Shown here: positions 8,686 to 17,379 of the stretch, piece after piece
Layout of the letters: every line of letters starts with the position of its first letter
Numbering within the stretch: position 1 is the first letter of the stretch
Origin: an uncultured Sphingomonas sp.
Lineage (GTDB): Bacteria > Pseudomonadota > Alphaproteobacteria > Sphingomonadales > Sphingomonadaceae
Length of the DNA: 64,000 nt
Direction: 5' to 3'
Assembly (NCBI RefSeq): GCF_937871615.1
Contig: NZ_CALMPA010000063.1
Span: 1 to 64,000, forward strand
Made by a program: the position numbers and the translations under genes
Notes under the pieces: model-generated
Told to the model about the DNA's origin: nothing
Seen by the model: the letters and a program-made list of their open reading frames with translations, nothing else
The model's database searches: none

Positions 8686-9207
8686 TCAGCCAAATACCTG
8701 GGAGGTATGCGCGCCCGGCACAAGTGTTTCCGCACCGGGATTGAGCTGCCCGATGCGCCAGGTGAGCACCCCCGCGAAGCTTACCCATATCAGATAAGGC
8801 AGCATCAGCCACGCCGCGAGCGAGCGAATCCGCGCGAACAGGACGGTCGCGGTGATCGCCAGCAACAGCAGCGCGATCAGATCGAGCAGCGCGAGCGAGA
8901 TATCGTGCTTGCCGAAAAACAGCGGCGTCCAGATCAGATTGAGCGCGAATTGCGCCATGAACAACCCGATCGCCAGCCAGCGCGCCCGCGCGCCGCGCGC
9001 ATGGAGGATCATCGCCAGTGCCAGCCCGATCAGCACATAGAGCGCGGCCCAGGCAAGCGGGAACATCCAGTCTGGCGGGGTCAGTCCGGGCTTCGCAAGC
9101 GCCTGATACCATGAACTGTCGGAGCCTGCCGGCACGCTGCGCCCGGAAAGGAACCCCAGCAACAATATCATGGGAACGGTAATCACCGCCCAACGCAGAA
9201 ATGACAT
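8686..9207 (-). CDS. tspO: TspO/MBR family tryptophan-rich sensory protein
   Basis: A 173-residue inner-membrane protein with five predicted transmembrane helices. Family marks are WYQALAKPGLTPPDWMFPLAW (residues 34-54), FMAQFALNLIWTPLFFG (about 96-112), and PYLIWVSFAGVLTWRIGQLNP near the C-terminus. TspO homologues bind porphyrins and act in oxidative-stress and photosynthesis-gene signalling in alphaproteobacteria. The start at 9207 skips a Gly/Arg extension (to 9240) not seen in the family. It is the first gene of the minus-strand run ending in proC; 125 bp separate it from tlyA. Confidence 0.9.
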   Translation of the reverse strand: MSFLRWAVITVPMILLLGFLSGRSVPAGSDSSWYQALAKPGLTPPDWMFPLAWAALYVLIGLALAMILHARGARARWLAIGLFMAQFALNLIWTPLFFGKHDISLALLDLIALLLLAITATVLFARIRSLAAWLMLPYLIWVSFAGVLTWRIGQLNPGAETLVPGAHTSQVFG

Positions 9208-9332
9208 GCGCAACTGCGCCCTAGACGCCAACCCTCCCACGGTGCCTCCCTGTTTCTATATGGCCCGGCGTACCTGCCGCGCGGCATGAAGCGCGTAAAC
9301 CATTTATCGACGCGGGCGATCGCCGGAATGCG

Positions 9333-10067
9333 TCAATCCCGGACAGCGGCGATCAGGAATTCGACATTGCCCTCGGGGCCGGTGATCGGGCTGCGCTCGA
9401 TCCCCAGCACGCGCCAGCCGCGCCCGGCGAACCACGCCGCGACCTCATCGCAGACCCGCGCATGGATCGCGGGATCGCGCACCACGCCGCCCTTCCCCAC
9501 TTCCTCGCGCCCCGCCTCGAACTGCGGCTTGATGAGCGCCAGCGCGCGCGCATCGGGTGCTGCGAAGCCGAGCGGCACGTCAAGCACCTTCGCCAGCGAG
9601 ATGAAGCTCGCATCGCATACGATCAGGTCGATCGGCTCGGGGATATGCGCCGCGGTCAGGATGCGCGCGCTGGTTTGCTCATGGACGATGACGCGATCGT
9701 CCTGCCGCAGCTTCCACGCGAGTTGGTTGGTGCCGCTATCCACGGCATAGACCCGCGCGGCGCCCCGCGTCAGCAGCACATCGGTGAAGCCGCCAGTGGA
9801 GGAGCCGACGTCGATCGCCACCGCGCCGGCCACGTCCCAGCCGAAGTGATCGAGCCCGTGGGCGAGCTTGATCCCCCCGCGCGACACCCAGGGGTGATCC
9901 CGCCCGCGCACGTCCAGCGCCGCATCGGCGGCCAGTTGCTGCCCCGGCTTGTCCACCTTGCGATCGGCGGTGAACACCAACCCCGCCATGATGAGCGCCT
10001 GCGCACGCGTGCGCGATTCGGCGAGCCCGCGATCGACGAGCAATTGATCCGCACGCACCTTTGCCAT
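9333..10067 (-). CDS. tlyA: TlyA family rRNA 2'-O-methyltransferase
   Basis: A 244-residue two-domain protein. The N-terminal S4 RNA-binding domain is RADQLLVDRGLAESRTRAQALIMAGLV (residues 5-31). The FtsJ-like methyltransferase domain has the SAM-binding DVGSSTGGFTDVLL (about 87-100) and the later KPQFEAGREEVGKGGVVRD motif. TlyA enzymes methylate cytidines of 16S and 23S rRNA; older annotations call them hemolysin A. It has an ATG start. The 168 bp upstream (10068-10235) carry no recognisable gene. Confidence 0.92.
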   Translation of the reverse strand: MAKVRADQLLVDRGLAESRTRAQALIMAGLVFTADRKVDKPGQQLAADAALDVRGRDHPWVSRGGIKLAHGLDHFGWDVAGAVAIDVGSSTGGFTDVLLTRGAARVYAVDSGTNQLAWKLRQDDRVIVHEQTSARILTAAHIPEPIDLIVCDASFISLAKVLDVPLGFAAPDARALALIKPQFEAGREEVGKGGVVRDPAIHARVCDEVAAWFAGRGWRVLGIERSPITGPEGNVEFLIAAVRD

Positions 10068-10235
10068 GCCCCGCTATCGCCGCTCGATCGGTTCGTCGCA
10101 ACCCGCCTTCCACCGGGCGCGCGCGATCGCGCACGTTATTGCCCATGGATTTAGTAGGAATATATTGAGATCAGAGGTCGCGGGCTGGCTGTGCCCTAGA
10201 ATGGCCGCCCGCGGCCTCGCCCACACCGCGAAGGA

Positions 10236-10373
10236 TTATGATTCGTCCGATTCGCTTTGCGCCGCCGCACGCTCCCGCGCCGCCCGCATCCGCCGCCACA
10301 GCGACAGATTGAAGCATCCGAGCGCGACGGCCATCAGCACCGTCGCGAGGATCACCTTGGTCCAGCCGCTCAC
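10236..10373 (-). CDS. 45-aa single-pass membrane protein coupled to dxs
   Basis: A 45-codon frame starting with GTG (10373) that overlaps the dxs stop (GTGA) and ends with TAA at 10236. It encodes one hydrophobic helix ([19 protein letters not shown], residues 7-25) followed by a basic then acidic tail ([18 protein letters not shown]). The overlap with dxs and the clean TM-plus-charged-tail layout argue that it is real. I do not recognise a named family. It could anchor or modulate a membrane process; nothing in the sequence ties it to isoprenoid synthesis beyond position. Confidence 0.6.
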   Translation of the reverse strand: MSGWTKVILATVLMAVALGCFNLSLWRRMRAARERAAAQSESDES

Positions 10374-12292
10374 GCCAGCGCGCCCAGCGCCCCGGCCTCG
10401 TTCCACCGCAGCGCCTTCAGCACCGTATCGACGATATGATCGGCATCGAGCCCAGCCTCGGCATATTGCGCCTCCGGCTTGTCCTGATCCTGAAACGCAT
10501 CGGGCAGCCGCATCGTGCGCAGCTTCAGCCCGCCGTCGATCAGCCCGGCGTCGGACGCCAGCGTCAGCACGTGTGCGCCCAGCCCGCCGACCGCGCCTTC
10601 CTCGATCGTCACCGCGACCTCATGCGTGGTGAGGAGGCGACGGATCAGTTCCTCGTCGAGCGGCTTGGCGAAGCGCAGATCGGTCACCGTGGTCGAAAGG
10701 CCCTTCGCCTCCAGCACGTCCGCCGCCTTCAGCGCCTCGGCCAGCCGCGTGCCGAGCGACAGGATCGCCACCGTCTTGCCCTCGCGCACCACGCGGCCCT
10801 TGCCGATCGTCAGCAATTCCGGCGTTTCGGGCAGAGCCACGCCGGTGCCATTGCCGCGCGGATAGCGCACCGCGATCGGCCCGCTGTCATGCTCGACGCA
10901 GGTGTGGACCATATGGACCAGTTCCGCCTCGTCGGCGGCGGCCATCACCACGAAATTGGGCAGTGACGCCAGATAGGTGATGTCGAAGCTGCCGGCATGG
11001 GTCGCGCCATCCGCGCCGACCAGCCCGGCGCGATCAATCGCGAATCGCACCGGAAGATTCTGGATCGCCACATCGTGCACGACCTGATCGTAAGCGCGCT
11101 GGAGGAAGGTGGAATAGATCGCGCAGAACGGGCGCATCCCCTGCGCGGCAAGGCCGGCGGCGAAGGTGACCGCGTGCTGCTCGGCGATGCCCACGTCGAA
11201 CGCGCGATCGGGATGCCGCCTGGCGAATCGGTCAACGCCCGTGCCGGACGGCATGGCGGCGGTGATCGCGCAGATGCGCGGATCGCGATCGGCCTCATCG
11301 GCCAGCGCATCGCCGAACACATTCTGGTAAGATGGCGGCCCCGGCGGTGCCTTGGCCTGCGCGCCGGTGATTACATCGAACCGCTGCACGCCATGATATT
11401 TGTCCGCCGCCGCTTCCGCCGGAGCATAGCCCTTGCCCTTCTTGGTCACGACATGGACGAGGATCGGCCCTTCCTTCGCGTCGCGCACATTCTCCAGCAC
11501 CGGGATCAGGTGATCGAGGTTGTGCCCGTCGATCGGGCCGACATAGTAAAAGCCGAGTTCCTCGAACAAGGTGCCGCCCATCGTCATGCCGCGGGCGAAT
11601 TCATCGGTCTTGCGCGCGGCATTGTGGAACGGGCGCGGCAGCTTGCGCGCGATGCGCTTCATCACCTCGCGCAACGACAGGAACTCGCGGCTGGAAGCGA
11701 TGCGCGACAGATAGGCCGAAAGCCCGCCGACCGGCGGCGCGATCGACATGTCATTATCGTTGAGGATCACGATCAGCCGGTTGCCGGCGGCCTCGGCGTT
11801 GTTCATCGCCTCATAGGCCATGCCGGCGGACATCGCGCCATCGCCGATCACGGCGATCCCCTTGCCCGGCGTGCCAGCGAGCTTGTTGGCGATCGCGAAG
11901 CCCAGCGCCGCCGAGATCGACGTGGAGGAGTGTGCCGCGCCGAACGGGTCATATTCGCTCTCGCTGCGCTTGGTGAAGCCGGAAAGCCCGCCGCCCTGCC
12001 GAAGCGTGCGGATGCGATCGCGCCGCCCGGTCAGGATCTTGTGCGGATAGCATTGATGCCCGACATCCCAGATCAGCCGGTCGCGCGGCGTATCGAAGAC
12101 ATAGTGGATCGCGGTGGTCAGCTCGACCACGCCAAGGCCCGAACCAAGGTGCCCGCCGGTTTCACCAACCGCGGAGATGGTTTCCGCGCGCAATTCGTCG
12201 GCCAGTTGCCGCAATCGTTCGGGCGGCAGCCGGCGCAGGTCGCCCGGCGTCGCGATCGTATCGAGCAACGGCGTTTCGGGAAGATCGGTCAT
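10370..12292 (-). CDS. dxs: 1-deoxy-D-xylulose-5-phosphate synthase
   Basis: A 640-residue thiamine-diphosphate enzyme that condenses pyruvate and glyceraldehyde-3-phosphate, the first step of the MEP isoprenoid pathway. Visible motifs are [12 protein letters not shown] (about residue 47), the ThDP/Mg site [54 protein letters not shown], and the transketolase-like second half with [15 protein letters not shown] and [16 protein letters not shown]. The length is normal (about 620-640). The start is ATG at 12292. Its stop overlaps the GTG of the 45-aa protein downstream. Confidence 0.96.
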   Translation of the reverse strand: MTDLPETPLLDTIATPGDLRRLPPERLRQLADELRAETISAVGETGGHLGSGLGVVELTTAIHYVFDTPRDRLIWDVGHQCYPHKILTGRRDRIRTLRQGGGLSGFTKRSESEYDPFGAAHSSTSISAALGFAIANKLAGTPGKGIAVIGDGAMSAGMAYEAMNNAEAAGNRLIVILNDNDMSIAPPVGGLSAYLSRIASSREFLSLREVMKRIARKLPRPFHNAARKTDEFARGMTMGGTLFEELGFYYVGPIDGHNLDHLIPVLENVRDAKEGPILVHVVTKKGKGYAPAEAAADKYHGVQRFDVITGAQAKAPPGPPSYQNVFGDALADEADRDPRICAITAAMPSGTGVDRFARRHPDRAFDVGIAEQHAVTFAAGLAAQGMRPFCAIYSTFLQRAYDQVVHDVAIQNLPVRFAIDRAGLVGADGATHAGSFDITYLASLPNFVVMAAADEAELVHMVHTCVEHDSGPIAVRYPRGNGTGVALPETPELLTIGKGRVVREGKTVAILSLGTRLAEALKAADVLEAKGLSTTVTDLRFAKPLDEELIRRLLTTHEVAVTIEEGAVGGLGAHVLTLASDAGLIDGGLKLRTMRLPDAFQDQDKPEAQYAEAGLDADHIVDTVLKALRWNEAGALGALA

Positions 12293-12344
12293 CCGGCGCT
12301 CCTACTCCACGCGAAAACCGGTGTCGATTGCGACAGTTGGCGGA

Positions 12345-12821
12345 TCAATCCGCCGCCCGCGCGCATTCCGCGCACACCCCGCGCACCTCGATCACCGGGC
12401 GCACCGGCGAGAAACCCGCGCCTTCCGCCGCCCGGCGCACCGCGCGGGTGAGCTGGTCGTCATCGAGATGGGTGGTCTGCCCGCACGAATCGCACACCAG
12501 GAATATGCAATCGTGCTGACAATCCGGATGCGCGTTCGCGACATAAGCGTTCGCGCTTTCCACGCGCCGCGCGAGATTCGCGCCGACGAACAGATCGAGG
12601 ATGCGATAGATGCTGTTGGCTGCGATCCGGCGGCCTTCGCGCTTCGACACCGCATCGGCGATGTCATAGGCGGACGCGGGCTTGTCGAATCCGGCAAGCG
12701 CGCCGAACACGCTGGCGCGCATCGCGGTCCATTGTTCGCCGGAACGCTCCAGCGTGTGCTGCGCTGCGAGCGCCAGGTCGTCGCCCTGTGGCTCGTGATG
12801 GTGGTGGACATGGCCGGGCAT
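12345..12821 (-). CDS. Fur-family zinc-responsive repressor (Zur-like)
   Basis: A 158-residue Fur-superfamily regulator. The winged helix is ASVFGALAGFDKPASAYDIADAVSK with recognition helix ANSIYRILDLFVGANLARRV (residues 68-87). Structural zinc pairs are C110-x2-C113 (CDSCG) and C150-x2-C153 (CAEC). The His-rich start (PGHVHHHHE) and the AHPDCQHD segment suggest a metal sensor, and the overall pattern fits Zur better than ferric Fur. The neighbouring MerC-like gene supports a metal link. The exact metal is inference. Confidence 0.8.
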   Translation of the reverse strand: MPGHVHHHHEPQGDDLALAAQHTLERSGEQWTAMRASVFGALAGFDKPASAYDIADAVSKREGRRIAANSIYRILDLFVGANLARRVESANAYVANAHPDCQHDCIFLVCDSCGQTTHLDDDQLTRAVRRAAEGAGFSPVRPVIEVRGVCAECARAAD

Positions 12822-12869
12822 GATGCAAAAATAGGCTCACCCGCCGCGCGGGACAAGCCGCCCGTCGCG

Positions 12870-13250
12870 TCAGTTTTCCGCGCGGCGATTCAGATCATGG
12901 CCGAATGCGAGAATGCCGACGCCGATCACCGTCCACAAAGCCTCGGCATGGCCGCCGTCATGCGGCAGCGTCATCGCGCCGGCCATGATGCCGAGCCCCA
13001 GCGACCCCATCGCCAGCGGCATAAGATAGCCATGGTGCAGCACCCCGCGCCCAAGCGCGAACGCGCCCAGCCCGATCGCGATCGCAAGCCCCACTTCGTG
13101 GAAGATCGGATTGCCGAGCATACCGCCGACGGTGGAAAGCATCGCCACCAGCACCGCGCTTGCCAGACAATGCACAACGCACAGCCCCGACAGCGCGATC
13201 GCCAGCCGATCGAGCGTTCCCAGATAACCAAGGCGAGTCGCGGAATTCAT
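12870..13250 (-). CDS. MerC domain-containing membrane protein
   Basis: A 126-residue inner-membrane protein with four predicted helices. CVVHCLASAVLVAML near residue 25 carries the paired Cys/His-Cys typical of MerC-type heavy-metal transporters. No other mer gene is present, and in sphingomonads such stand-alone MerC-like proteins often sit by a Zur-like regulator (recollection), so a role in zinc or another soft metal is likelier than mercury resistance. Two ATGs are possible (13262, 13250); the second begins the family-like NSATRLGYLGTLDR. It lies 48 bp upstream of the regulator on the same strand, probably as an operon. Confidence 0.75.
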   Translation of the reverse strand: MNSATRLGYLGTLDRLAIALSGLCVVHCLASAVLVAMLSTVGGMLGNPIFHEVGLAIAIGLGAFALGRGVLHHGYLMPLAMGSLGLGIMAGAMTLPHDGGHAEALWTVIGVGILAFGHDLNRRAEN

Positions 13251-13276
13251 CCGGCGCCGCATGTAGCGTGGCCGGC

Positions 13277-13294
13277 GTGACGTTACAATATCAC
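13277..13294. promoter_or_regulatory. imperfect palindrome upstream of merC-like gene
   Basis: GTGACGTTACAATATCAC is an 18-bp imperfect inverted repeat (GTGA...TCAC ends; 12 of 18 positions symmetric) located 26 bp before the merC-like start and 79 bp before ctaA. It is the only palindrome seen in this divergent gap and could be the operator of the adjacent Fur-family protein. Its resemblance to known Zur boxes is only partial. Confidence 0.25.
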
Positions 13295-13372
13295 ATCGCT
13301 CAAAAAGCCGTGCGTGCCGTCGCGGTCGCCACTCAGCTTGGCAGCCTCGTCAGGCTGGGCTAGTGCCAGTGC

Positions 13373-14401
13373 ATGTTGCAGGCCACTCCGGGATATGTCT
13401 CCACCGCCCGCCCAGCCGCGCTCGCCCGCTGGCTATGGTGCGTCGCCGCGCTGATCGTCGCCATGGTGGTGGTCGGCGGGATCACCCGCCTCACCGAATC
13501 CGGCCTGTCTATCACCCAGTGGAAGCCGATCAGCGGCATCATCCCGCCGCTGAACCACGCCCAGTGGCAGGCCGAATTCGCGAATTACCAGAAGATACCG
13601 GAATATCAGCAACTCAACAGCCACATGACGCTCGCCGGATTCAAGGCGATCTTCTTCTGGGAATATATCCACCGCGTGCTCGGCCGCGTCATCGGGCTGG
13701 CGTTCGCGCTGCCGCTGATCTGGTTCGCGGTGAAGCGGCGGATACCGCGCGGCTATGGCTGGCGGCTGAGCGCGATCCTGGCGCTTGGCGGGCTGCAGGG
13801 CGCGATCGGCTGGTGGATGGTCAGTTCGGGCCTGTCGGTTCGCACCGATGTCAGCCACATCCGGCTCGCGGTTCACCTGCTGACCGCGCTTTTCATTCTC
13901 GCCGGCATCGTCTGGACGGCGCTCGATCTCGGCGCGCTCGTCCGCGATCCGCTTGCCCGCCCGGCGCGGCTGCGCCCGCTTGCGCTGCTCGCGCTGCTGC
14001 TGCTCGGGGCGCAGATCATGTATGGCGCGTTCACCGCCGGGCTGGACGCGGGCTATGCCTTCGCAAGCTGGCCGCTGATGGGCGACGCATTGTTCCCCGC
14101 CGACGTGCCGATGATGGCCCCGCCGCTCGCCAACATCGTCGACAATCCGATCGTCGTGCAGTTCATCCACCGCTGGCTCGCCTTCGTCGCGGCGGCAGCA
14201 TTGTTCTGGCTTGCGATCCGCGCCGGGCGCCCGACGGGCGTGGCCATCGTGCTGCTCGTCGTGCTGCAGGTTTCGCTGGGCATCGCGACGCTGCTGAGCG
14301 GTGTGCAGATCGGCGTGGCGGTGGCGCATCAGGCGAATGCCGCCTTGCTGCTGATCGCCACTGTCGGGGCGGCCCATGCGATCGGCGCACGCCGCCGATG
14401 A
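13373..14401 (+). CDS. ctaA: heme A synthase (COX15/CtaA type)
   Basis: A 342-residue inner-membrane enzyme that oxidises the C8 methyl of heme O to make heme A for cytochrome aa3 oxidase. There are eight predicted helices. Family motifs are GGITRLTESGLSITQWKPISG (residues 35-55), FWEYIHRVLGRVIGL with a heme-ligand His, DVSHIRLAVHLL, FIHRWLAFV and VAHQANAALLL, which supply the paired histidines. The size and motifs match the alphaproteobacterial type 2 CtaA. The ATG has only a weak RBS. It overlaps cutA by ATGA at its end. Confidence 0.94.
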   Translation: MLQATPGYVSTARPAALARWLWCVAALIVAMVVVGGITRLTESGLSITQWKPISGIIPPLNHAQWQAEFANYQKIPEYQQLNSHMTLAGFKAIFFWEYIHRVLGRVIGLAFALPLIWFAVKRRIPRGYGWRLSAILALGGLQGAIGWWMVSSGLSVRTDVSHIRLAVHLLTALFILAGIVWTALDLGALVRDPLARPARLRPLALLALLLLGAQIMYGAFTAGLDAGYAFASWPLMGDALFPADVPMMAPPLANIVDNPIVVQFIHRWLAFVAAAALFWLAIRAGRPTGVAIVLLVVLQVSLGIATLLSGVQIGVAVAHQANAALLLIATVGAAHAIGARRR

Positions 14402-14715
14402 ACAATATCGCGATCGTTCAGGTCACCTGCCCCGATGCGGCGACAGCCGAGACGATCGCGCGAACCCTGCTTTACGAACGGCTGATTACCTGCGCCAACA
14501 TCTTCGACAAGGCGCTTTCGCTCTATCGCTGGGAGGGCGCGATCATGCAGGGCGACGAGGTGGTGATGCAGCTCAAGACCGCGCCCATCGCCATCCCCGC
14601 GATCCGCGCGCGCATCGCCACCCTTCATCCCTATGACCTCCCCGCGATCGAGCATTGGCAGGCGACCGTTACAGAGCAGCTCGCGGCATGGATCGCCGAC
14701 GGGATCGAGGCATAG
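14398..14715 (+). CDS. cutA: CutA family divalent-cation tolerance protein
   Basis: A 105-residue cytoplasmic trimer of the CutA1 family, related in fold to PII signalling proteins. It shows VQVTCPDAATAETIARTLLYERLITCANI, the SLYRWEGAIMQGDEVVMQLKT core and HPYDLPAIEHW near the end, all characteristic. It was linked to copper tolerance in E. coli, but its molecular role is unsettled. The ATG lies inside the ctaA stop (ATGA), so the gene is translationally coupled to heme A synthase. Confidence 0.93.
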   Translation: MNNIAIVQVTCPDAATAETIARTLLYERLITCANIFDKALSLYRWEGAIMQGDEVVMQLKTAPIAIPAIRARIATLHPYDLPAIEHWQATVTEQLAAWIADGIEA

Positions 14716-14783
14716 GCCGTCCCCATCTTAGCCATTCGCGTGGCGTCGGTATTATATTACCCGTCACGAATCGCCCGGAAATC

Positions 14784-14812
14784 TTGACTTCGCGCGCCCG
14801 CTGAAGCATTGG
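14784..14812 (+). promoter_or_regulatory. possible promoter of rplM-rpsI
   Basis: TTGACT (14784-14789) is a good -35 element in the 160-bp gap before rplM. A weak -10 (CATTGG or GCATTG) is 16-17 bp downstream. Only the -35 box is convincing. Confidence 0.3.
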
Positions 14813-14875
14813 CCGCGCGTCGGCGCTGTGCCTTTTGGGTACGGCGTCCTTTCGTTTTGATGAGGTCGAACAGCC

Positions 14876-15355
14876 ATGAAGGCGCTGATGAAGACCACCA
14901 AGTCGGCCAAGCCGCATGAGGTGGAAAAGAAGTGGCATATCATCGATGCCGACGGCCTGGTGGTCGGTCGCGCGGCGGTGGTGATCGCCAATGTCCTGCG
15001 CGGCAAGCACAAGACGAGCTTCACCCCGCACGTCGATTGCGGTGACAATGTCATCGTCATCAACGCGGACAAGATTCGTTTCACCGGCAACAAGCTGGCG
15101 GACAAGGTTTATTACAAGCACACCGGCTATGCCGGCGGCATCAAGGGCATCACCGCCGGAAAGGTGCTGGAAGGCCGCTTCCCGGAGCGCGTTCTGGAAA
15201 AGGCCGTTGAGCGCATGATCCCGCGCGGCCCGCTCGGTCGCCAGCAGATGCGCAACCTGCGCATCTTCGCCGGCAGCGAGCATCCGCATGAAGCGCAGAA
15301 CCCTGAGCCGCTCGACATCGCCGGCATGAACCGCAAGAACAAGGTGGGCGCATAA
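14876..15355 (+). CDS. rplM: 50S ribosomal protein L13
   Basis: A 159-residue large-subunit protein, one of the early assembly proteins of the 50S particle. [27 protein letters not shown], the [30 protein letters not shown] block and [34 protein letters not shown] are diagnostic. The slightly long N-terminus ([19 protein letters not shown]) is usual in sphingomonads. Its TAA overlaps the ATG of rpsI (TAATG), the standard rplM-rpsI pair. Confidence 0.98.
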   Translation: MKALMKTTKSAKPHEVEKKWHIIDADGLVVGRAAVVIANVLRGKHKTSFTPHVDCGDNVIVINADKIRFTGNKLADKVYYKHTGYAGGIKGITAGKVLEGRFPERVLEKAVERMIPRGPLGRQQMRNLRIFAGSEHPHEAQNPEPLDIAGMNRKNKVGA

Positions 15356-15903
15356 TGTCTGACAATCGCCAGTCCCTCGCCGACCTCGGCGCCGCGCTCA
15401 ACCAGCAGCGCGAGGAAGCCGTCGCCGCATCGGAAGACAAGGCCGAAGCGTATCTCGCCGGCCAGATCGACGAGCCGGTGCAGCGCGCCCCGCTGCGTGC
15501 GCAGGAACTCGACAAATACGGTCGCGCCTATGCCACCGGCCGCCGCAAGGATGCGGTCGCGCGCGTCTGGCTGAAGCCGGGCTCGGGCAAGATCACGATC
15601 AACGGTCGCGATCAGGAAATCTATTTCGCGCGTCCGACGCTGCGTCTCGTCATCAACCAGGTGTTCGGCATCACCGAGCGCGAAGGTCAGTATGACGTGA
15701 TCTGCACCGTCAAGGGCGGCGGGCTTTCCGGCCAGGCCGGCGCGGTGAAGCATGGCATCAGCCAGGCGCTCACCAAGTTCGAGCCGGTGCTGCGCTCGCC
15801 GGTGAAGGCCGCGGGCTTCCTGACCCGCGACAGCCGCACCGTGGAGCGTAAGAAATACGGTCGCGCCAAGGCACGCCGCAGTTTCCAGTTCTCGAAGCGC
15901 TAA
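15355..15903 (+). CDS. rpsI: 30S ribosomal protein S9
   Basis: A 182-residue small-subunit protein whose C-terminal tail ([11 protein letters not shown]) reaches the P-site tRNA. The conserved part starts near residue 52 with [26 protein letters not shown] and includes [21 protein letters not shown] and [17 protein letters not shown]. The first 50 residues are an acidic, Gln/Glu-rich extension that alphaproteobacterial S9 often carries. It is coupled to rplM by a TAATG overlap and followed by a strong terminator. Confidence 0.98.
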   Translation: MSDNRQSLADLGAALNQQREEAVAASEDKAEAYLAGQIDEPVQRAPLRAQELDKYGRAYATGRRKDAVARVWLKPGSGKITINGRDQEIYFARPTLRLVINQVFGITEREGQYDVICTVKGGGLSGQAGAVKHGISQALTKFEPVLRSPVKAAGFLTRDSRTVERKKYGRAKARRSFQFSKR

Positions 15904-15948
15904 GGTTCGGGCGAGCGTCCTTCGGGCGCTTGCACAACACGCGAAAGG

Positions 15949-15976
15949 GGCGGTCCGGCAACGGGCCGCCTTTTTT
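15949..15976 (+). terminator. intrinsic terminator of rplM-rpsI
   Basis: A GGCGGTCC / GGGCCGCC stem (8 bp with one G-T pair), a 6-nt loop and a TTTTTT run immediately after, 46 bp past the rpsI stop. This is a textbook Rho-independent terminator. Confidence 0.85.
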
Positions 15977-16148
15977 CGTGGCTGGTCATCCTGCGTACAG
16001 CCTCCGCCGCGCAGTAAGGCGCGCATAACCCGCGCCATCCGGCCCGAACCTGCCGACGCCCCGCCCGCTCCCCCGCGAGAGGGCGGGCGCATCATCGGGT
16101 TCAGAACGAGCGGCGAAAGAGAGCGAACACAGGCGTTCCCACACAACC

Positions 16149-16787
16149 ATGCCGAACCTCGTCGATCTCGCGCCATATCTGCCACCCCTGGGGCTGTTGC
16201 TCGGCGCGATCGTCGTGATCGTGGTGTTGCGCCGGATTCCGATCCTTGGCCGGGTGGTGGACGTGTCACTGCTGCTCGGGCTGGCATTCGTCCTGGCCAC
16301 GCTCGTCGATCAGGACGGGCGGACGTCCCCCTATGTCGCCAGCATCATGCGCGCGCTCAATCTCTCGCCATCGGCGGAGAAGGTGACGGGCACCGAAACC
16401 CGCGTCCGCATGGCGCGCGACGGGCATTTCTGGATCAACGCGCAATTCGGCGGCACGACGCGGCGGATGCTGGTGGATAGCGGCGCGACCGTAACCGCGC
16501 TTTCCGCCGACAGCGCGACCGACGCCGGGCTAGACGTTCAGCAGCCGGCATCGCCGATCCTGCTGCGCACCGCCAATGGGACGATCCACGCGCAGACCGC
16601 CACGGTGGACGAACTGCGCCTCGGCAATGTCGTCGCGCGCGATCTCCCGGTGGTCGTCTCTCCGGCGTTCGGCGATGTGGACGTGCTCGGGATGAATTTC
16701 CTGTCACGCCTGCAATCGTGGCGGGTGGAGGGCAACACGCTGATCCTCGTGCCGCATCACCCGCAGGGCGCGCGCGCTACATCCTGA
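16149..16787 (+). CDS. membrane-anchored retropepsin-like aspartic protease
   Basis: A 212-residue protein with two N-terminal membrane segments (residues 10-28 and 37-54) and a periplasmic clan AA aspartic protease domain. The catalytic motif is LVDSGATVTALS with D110; INAQFGG before it and DVDVLGMNFLSRL after it (psi-loop region) match the TIGR02281 group of single-domain bacterial retropepsins. Such enzymes dimerise to form one active site; the substrates of this group are unknown to me. Its 3' end overlaps the 3' end of modC by 11 bp on the opposite strand. Confidence 0.85.
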   Translation: MPNLVDLAPYLPPLGLLLGAIVVIVVLRRIPILGRVVDVSLLLGLAFVLATLVDQDGRTSPYVASIMRALNLSPSAEKVTGTETRVRMARDGHFWINAQFGGTTRRMLVDSGATVTALSADSATDAGLDVQQPASPILLRTANGTIHAQTATVDELRLGNVVARDLPVVVSPAFGDVDVLGMNFLSRLQSWRVEGNTLILVPHHPQGARATS

Positions 16788-17379
16788 CGACGCGCTCGCA
16801 CAGCCGCTCCGCCTCCGCCATATCATGCGTGACGAGCAGCAGCGGCAGCGCGGTTTCGTCACGCACCCGCTCGATCAGCCGCATCGCCTCCGCCCGCCGC
16901 GTCGCGTCAAGCGAGGACAATGGCTCGTCCAGCAGTAGAAAATCGGGATCGGACAGCAATGCGCGCCCGATCGCCACGCGCCGCACTTCGCCGCCGGACA
17001 GCGCGCGCGGCCAGCGATCGAGGAGATGCGCGATATCGAGCGATTCCGCGATCGGCTGGAGCTTTGCCGCGCTCACCGCGCCATAGAGCAGATTGCGCCG
17101 CACACTGAGATGCGCAAACAGCCGCGCGTCCTGAAAGACATAGCCCGCACGGCGGCGATGCGGCGGGATATTCGCCCCTGCCTCGCGATCGACCAGCGTG
17201 CGGCCGTTGACCCGCACATGCCCGCGATCGGGGCGCAACAGCCCGGCGATCATGTCGAGCACGCTGGTCTTGCCGACGCCCGACGGCCCGACCAGCGCCA
17301 CCGCGCGTTCCTGCGCCGCAAAGGCCACACCGACCACCGCATCCCCGCGACGCAGCGTAACGTCGATCTCAAAGGACAT
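16777..17379 (-). CDS. modC: molybdate ABC transporter ATP-binding protein, short form
   Basis: A 200-residue ABC ATPase energising the ModB channel. It shows Walker A GPSGVGKT (about residues 31-38), the Q-loop in YVFQDARLFAHLSVRRNL, signature ALSGGE, Walker B FLLLDEPLSSLD and switch His in VTHDM. Canonical ModC is about 350 residues with a C-terminal MOP domain that binds oxyanion; here the protein ends right after the nucleotide-binding domain. It starts at the MSFEIDV ATG and overlaps the modB 3' end by 11 bp. Function rests on the modA and modB neighbours. Confidence 0.88.
   Translation of the reverse strand: MSFEIDVTLRRGDAVVGVAFAAQERAVALVGPSGVGKTSVLDMIAGLLRPDRGHVRVNGRTLVDREAGANIPPHRRRAGYVFQDARLFAHLSVRRNLLYGAVSAAKLQPIAESLDIAHLLDRWPRALSGGEVRRVAIGRALLSDPDFLLLDEPLSSLDATRRAEAMRLIERVRDETALPLLLVTHDMAEAERLCERVVRM

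Noticed and set aside
12870-13250. Mercury-resistance (mer) operon
   Set aside because: Only a MerC-like protein is present; no merA, merT, merP or merR.
16062-16089. Hairpin CGCCCGC/GCGGGCG before the retropepsin gene
   Set aside because: Short GC-only stem expected by chance in this composition; no regulatory context.
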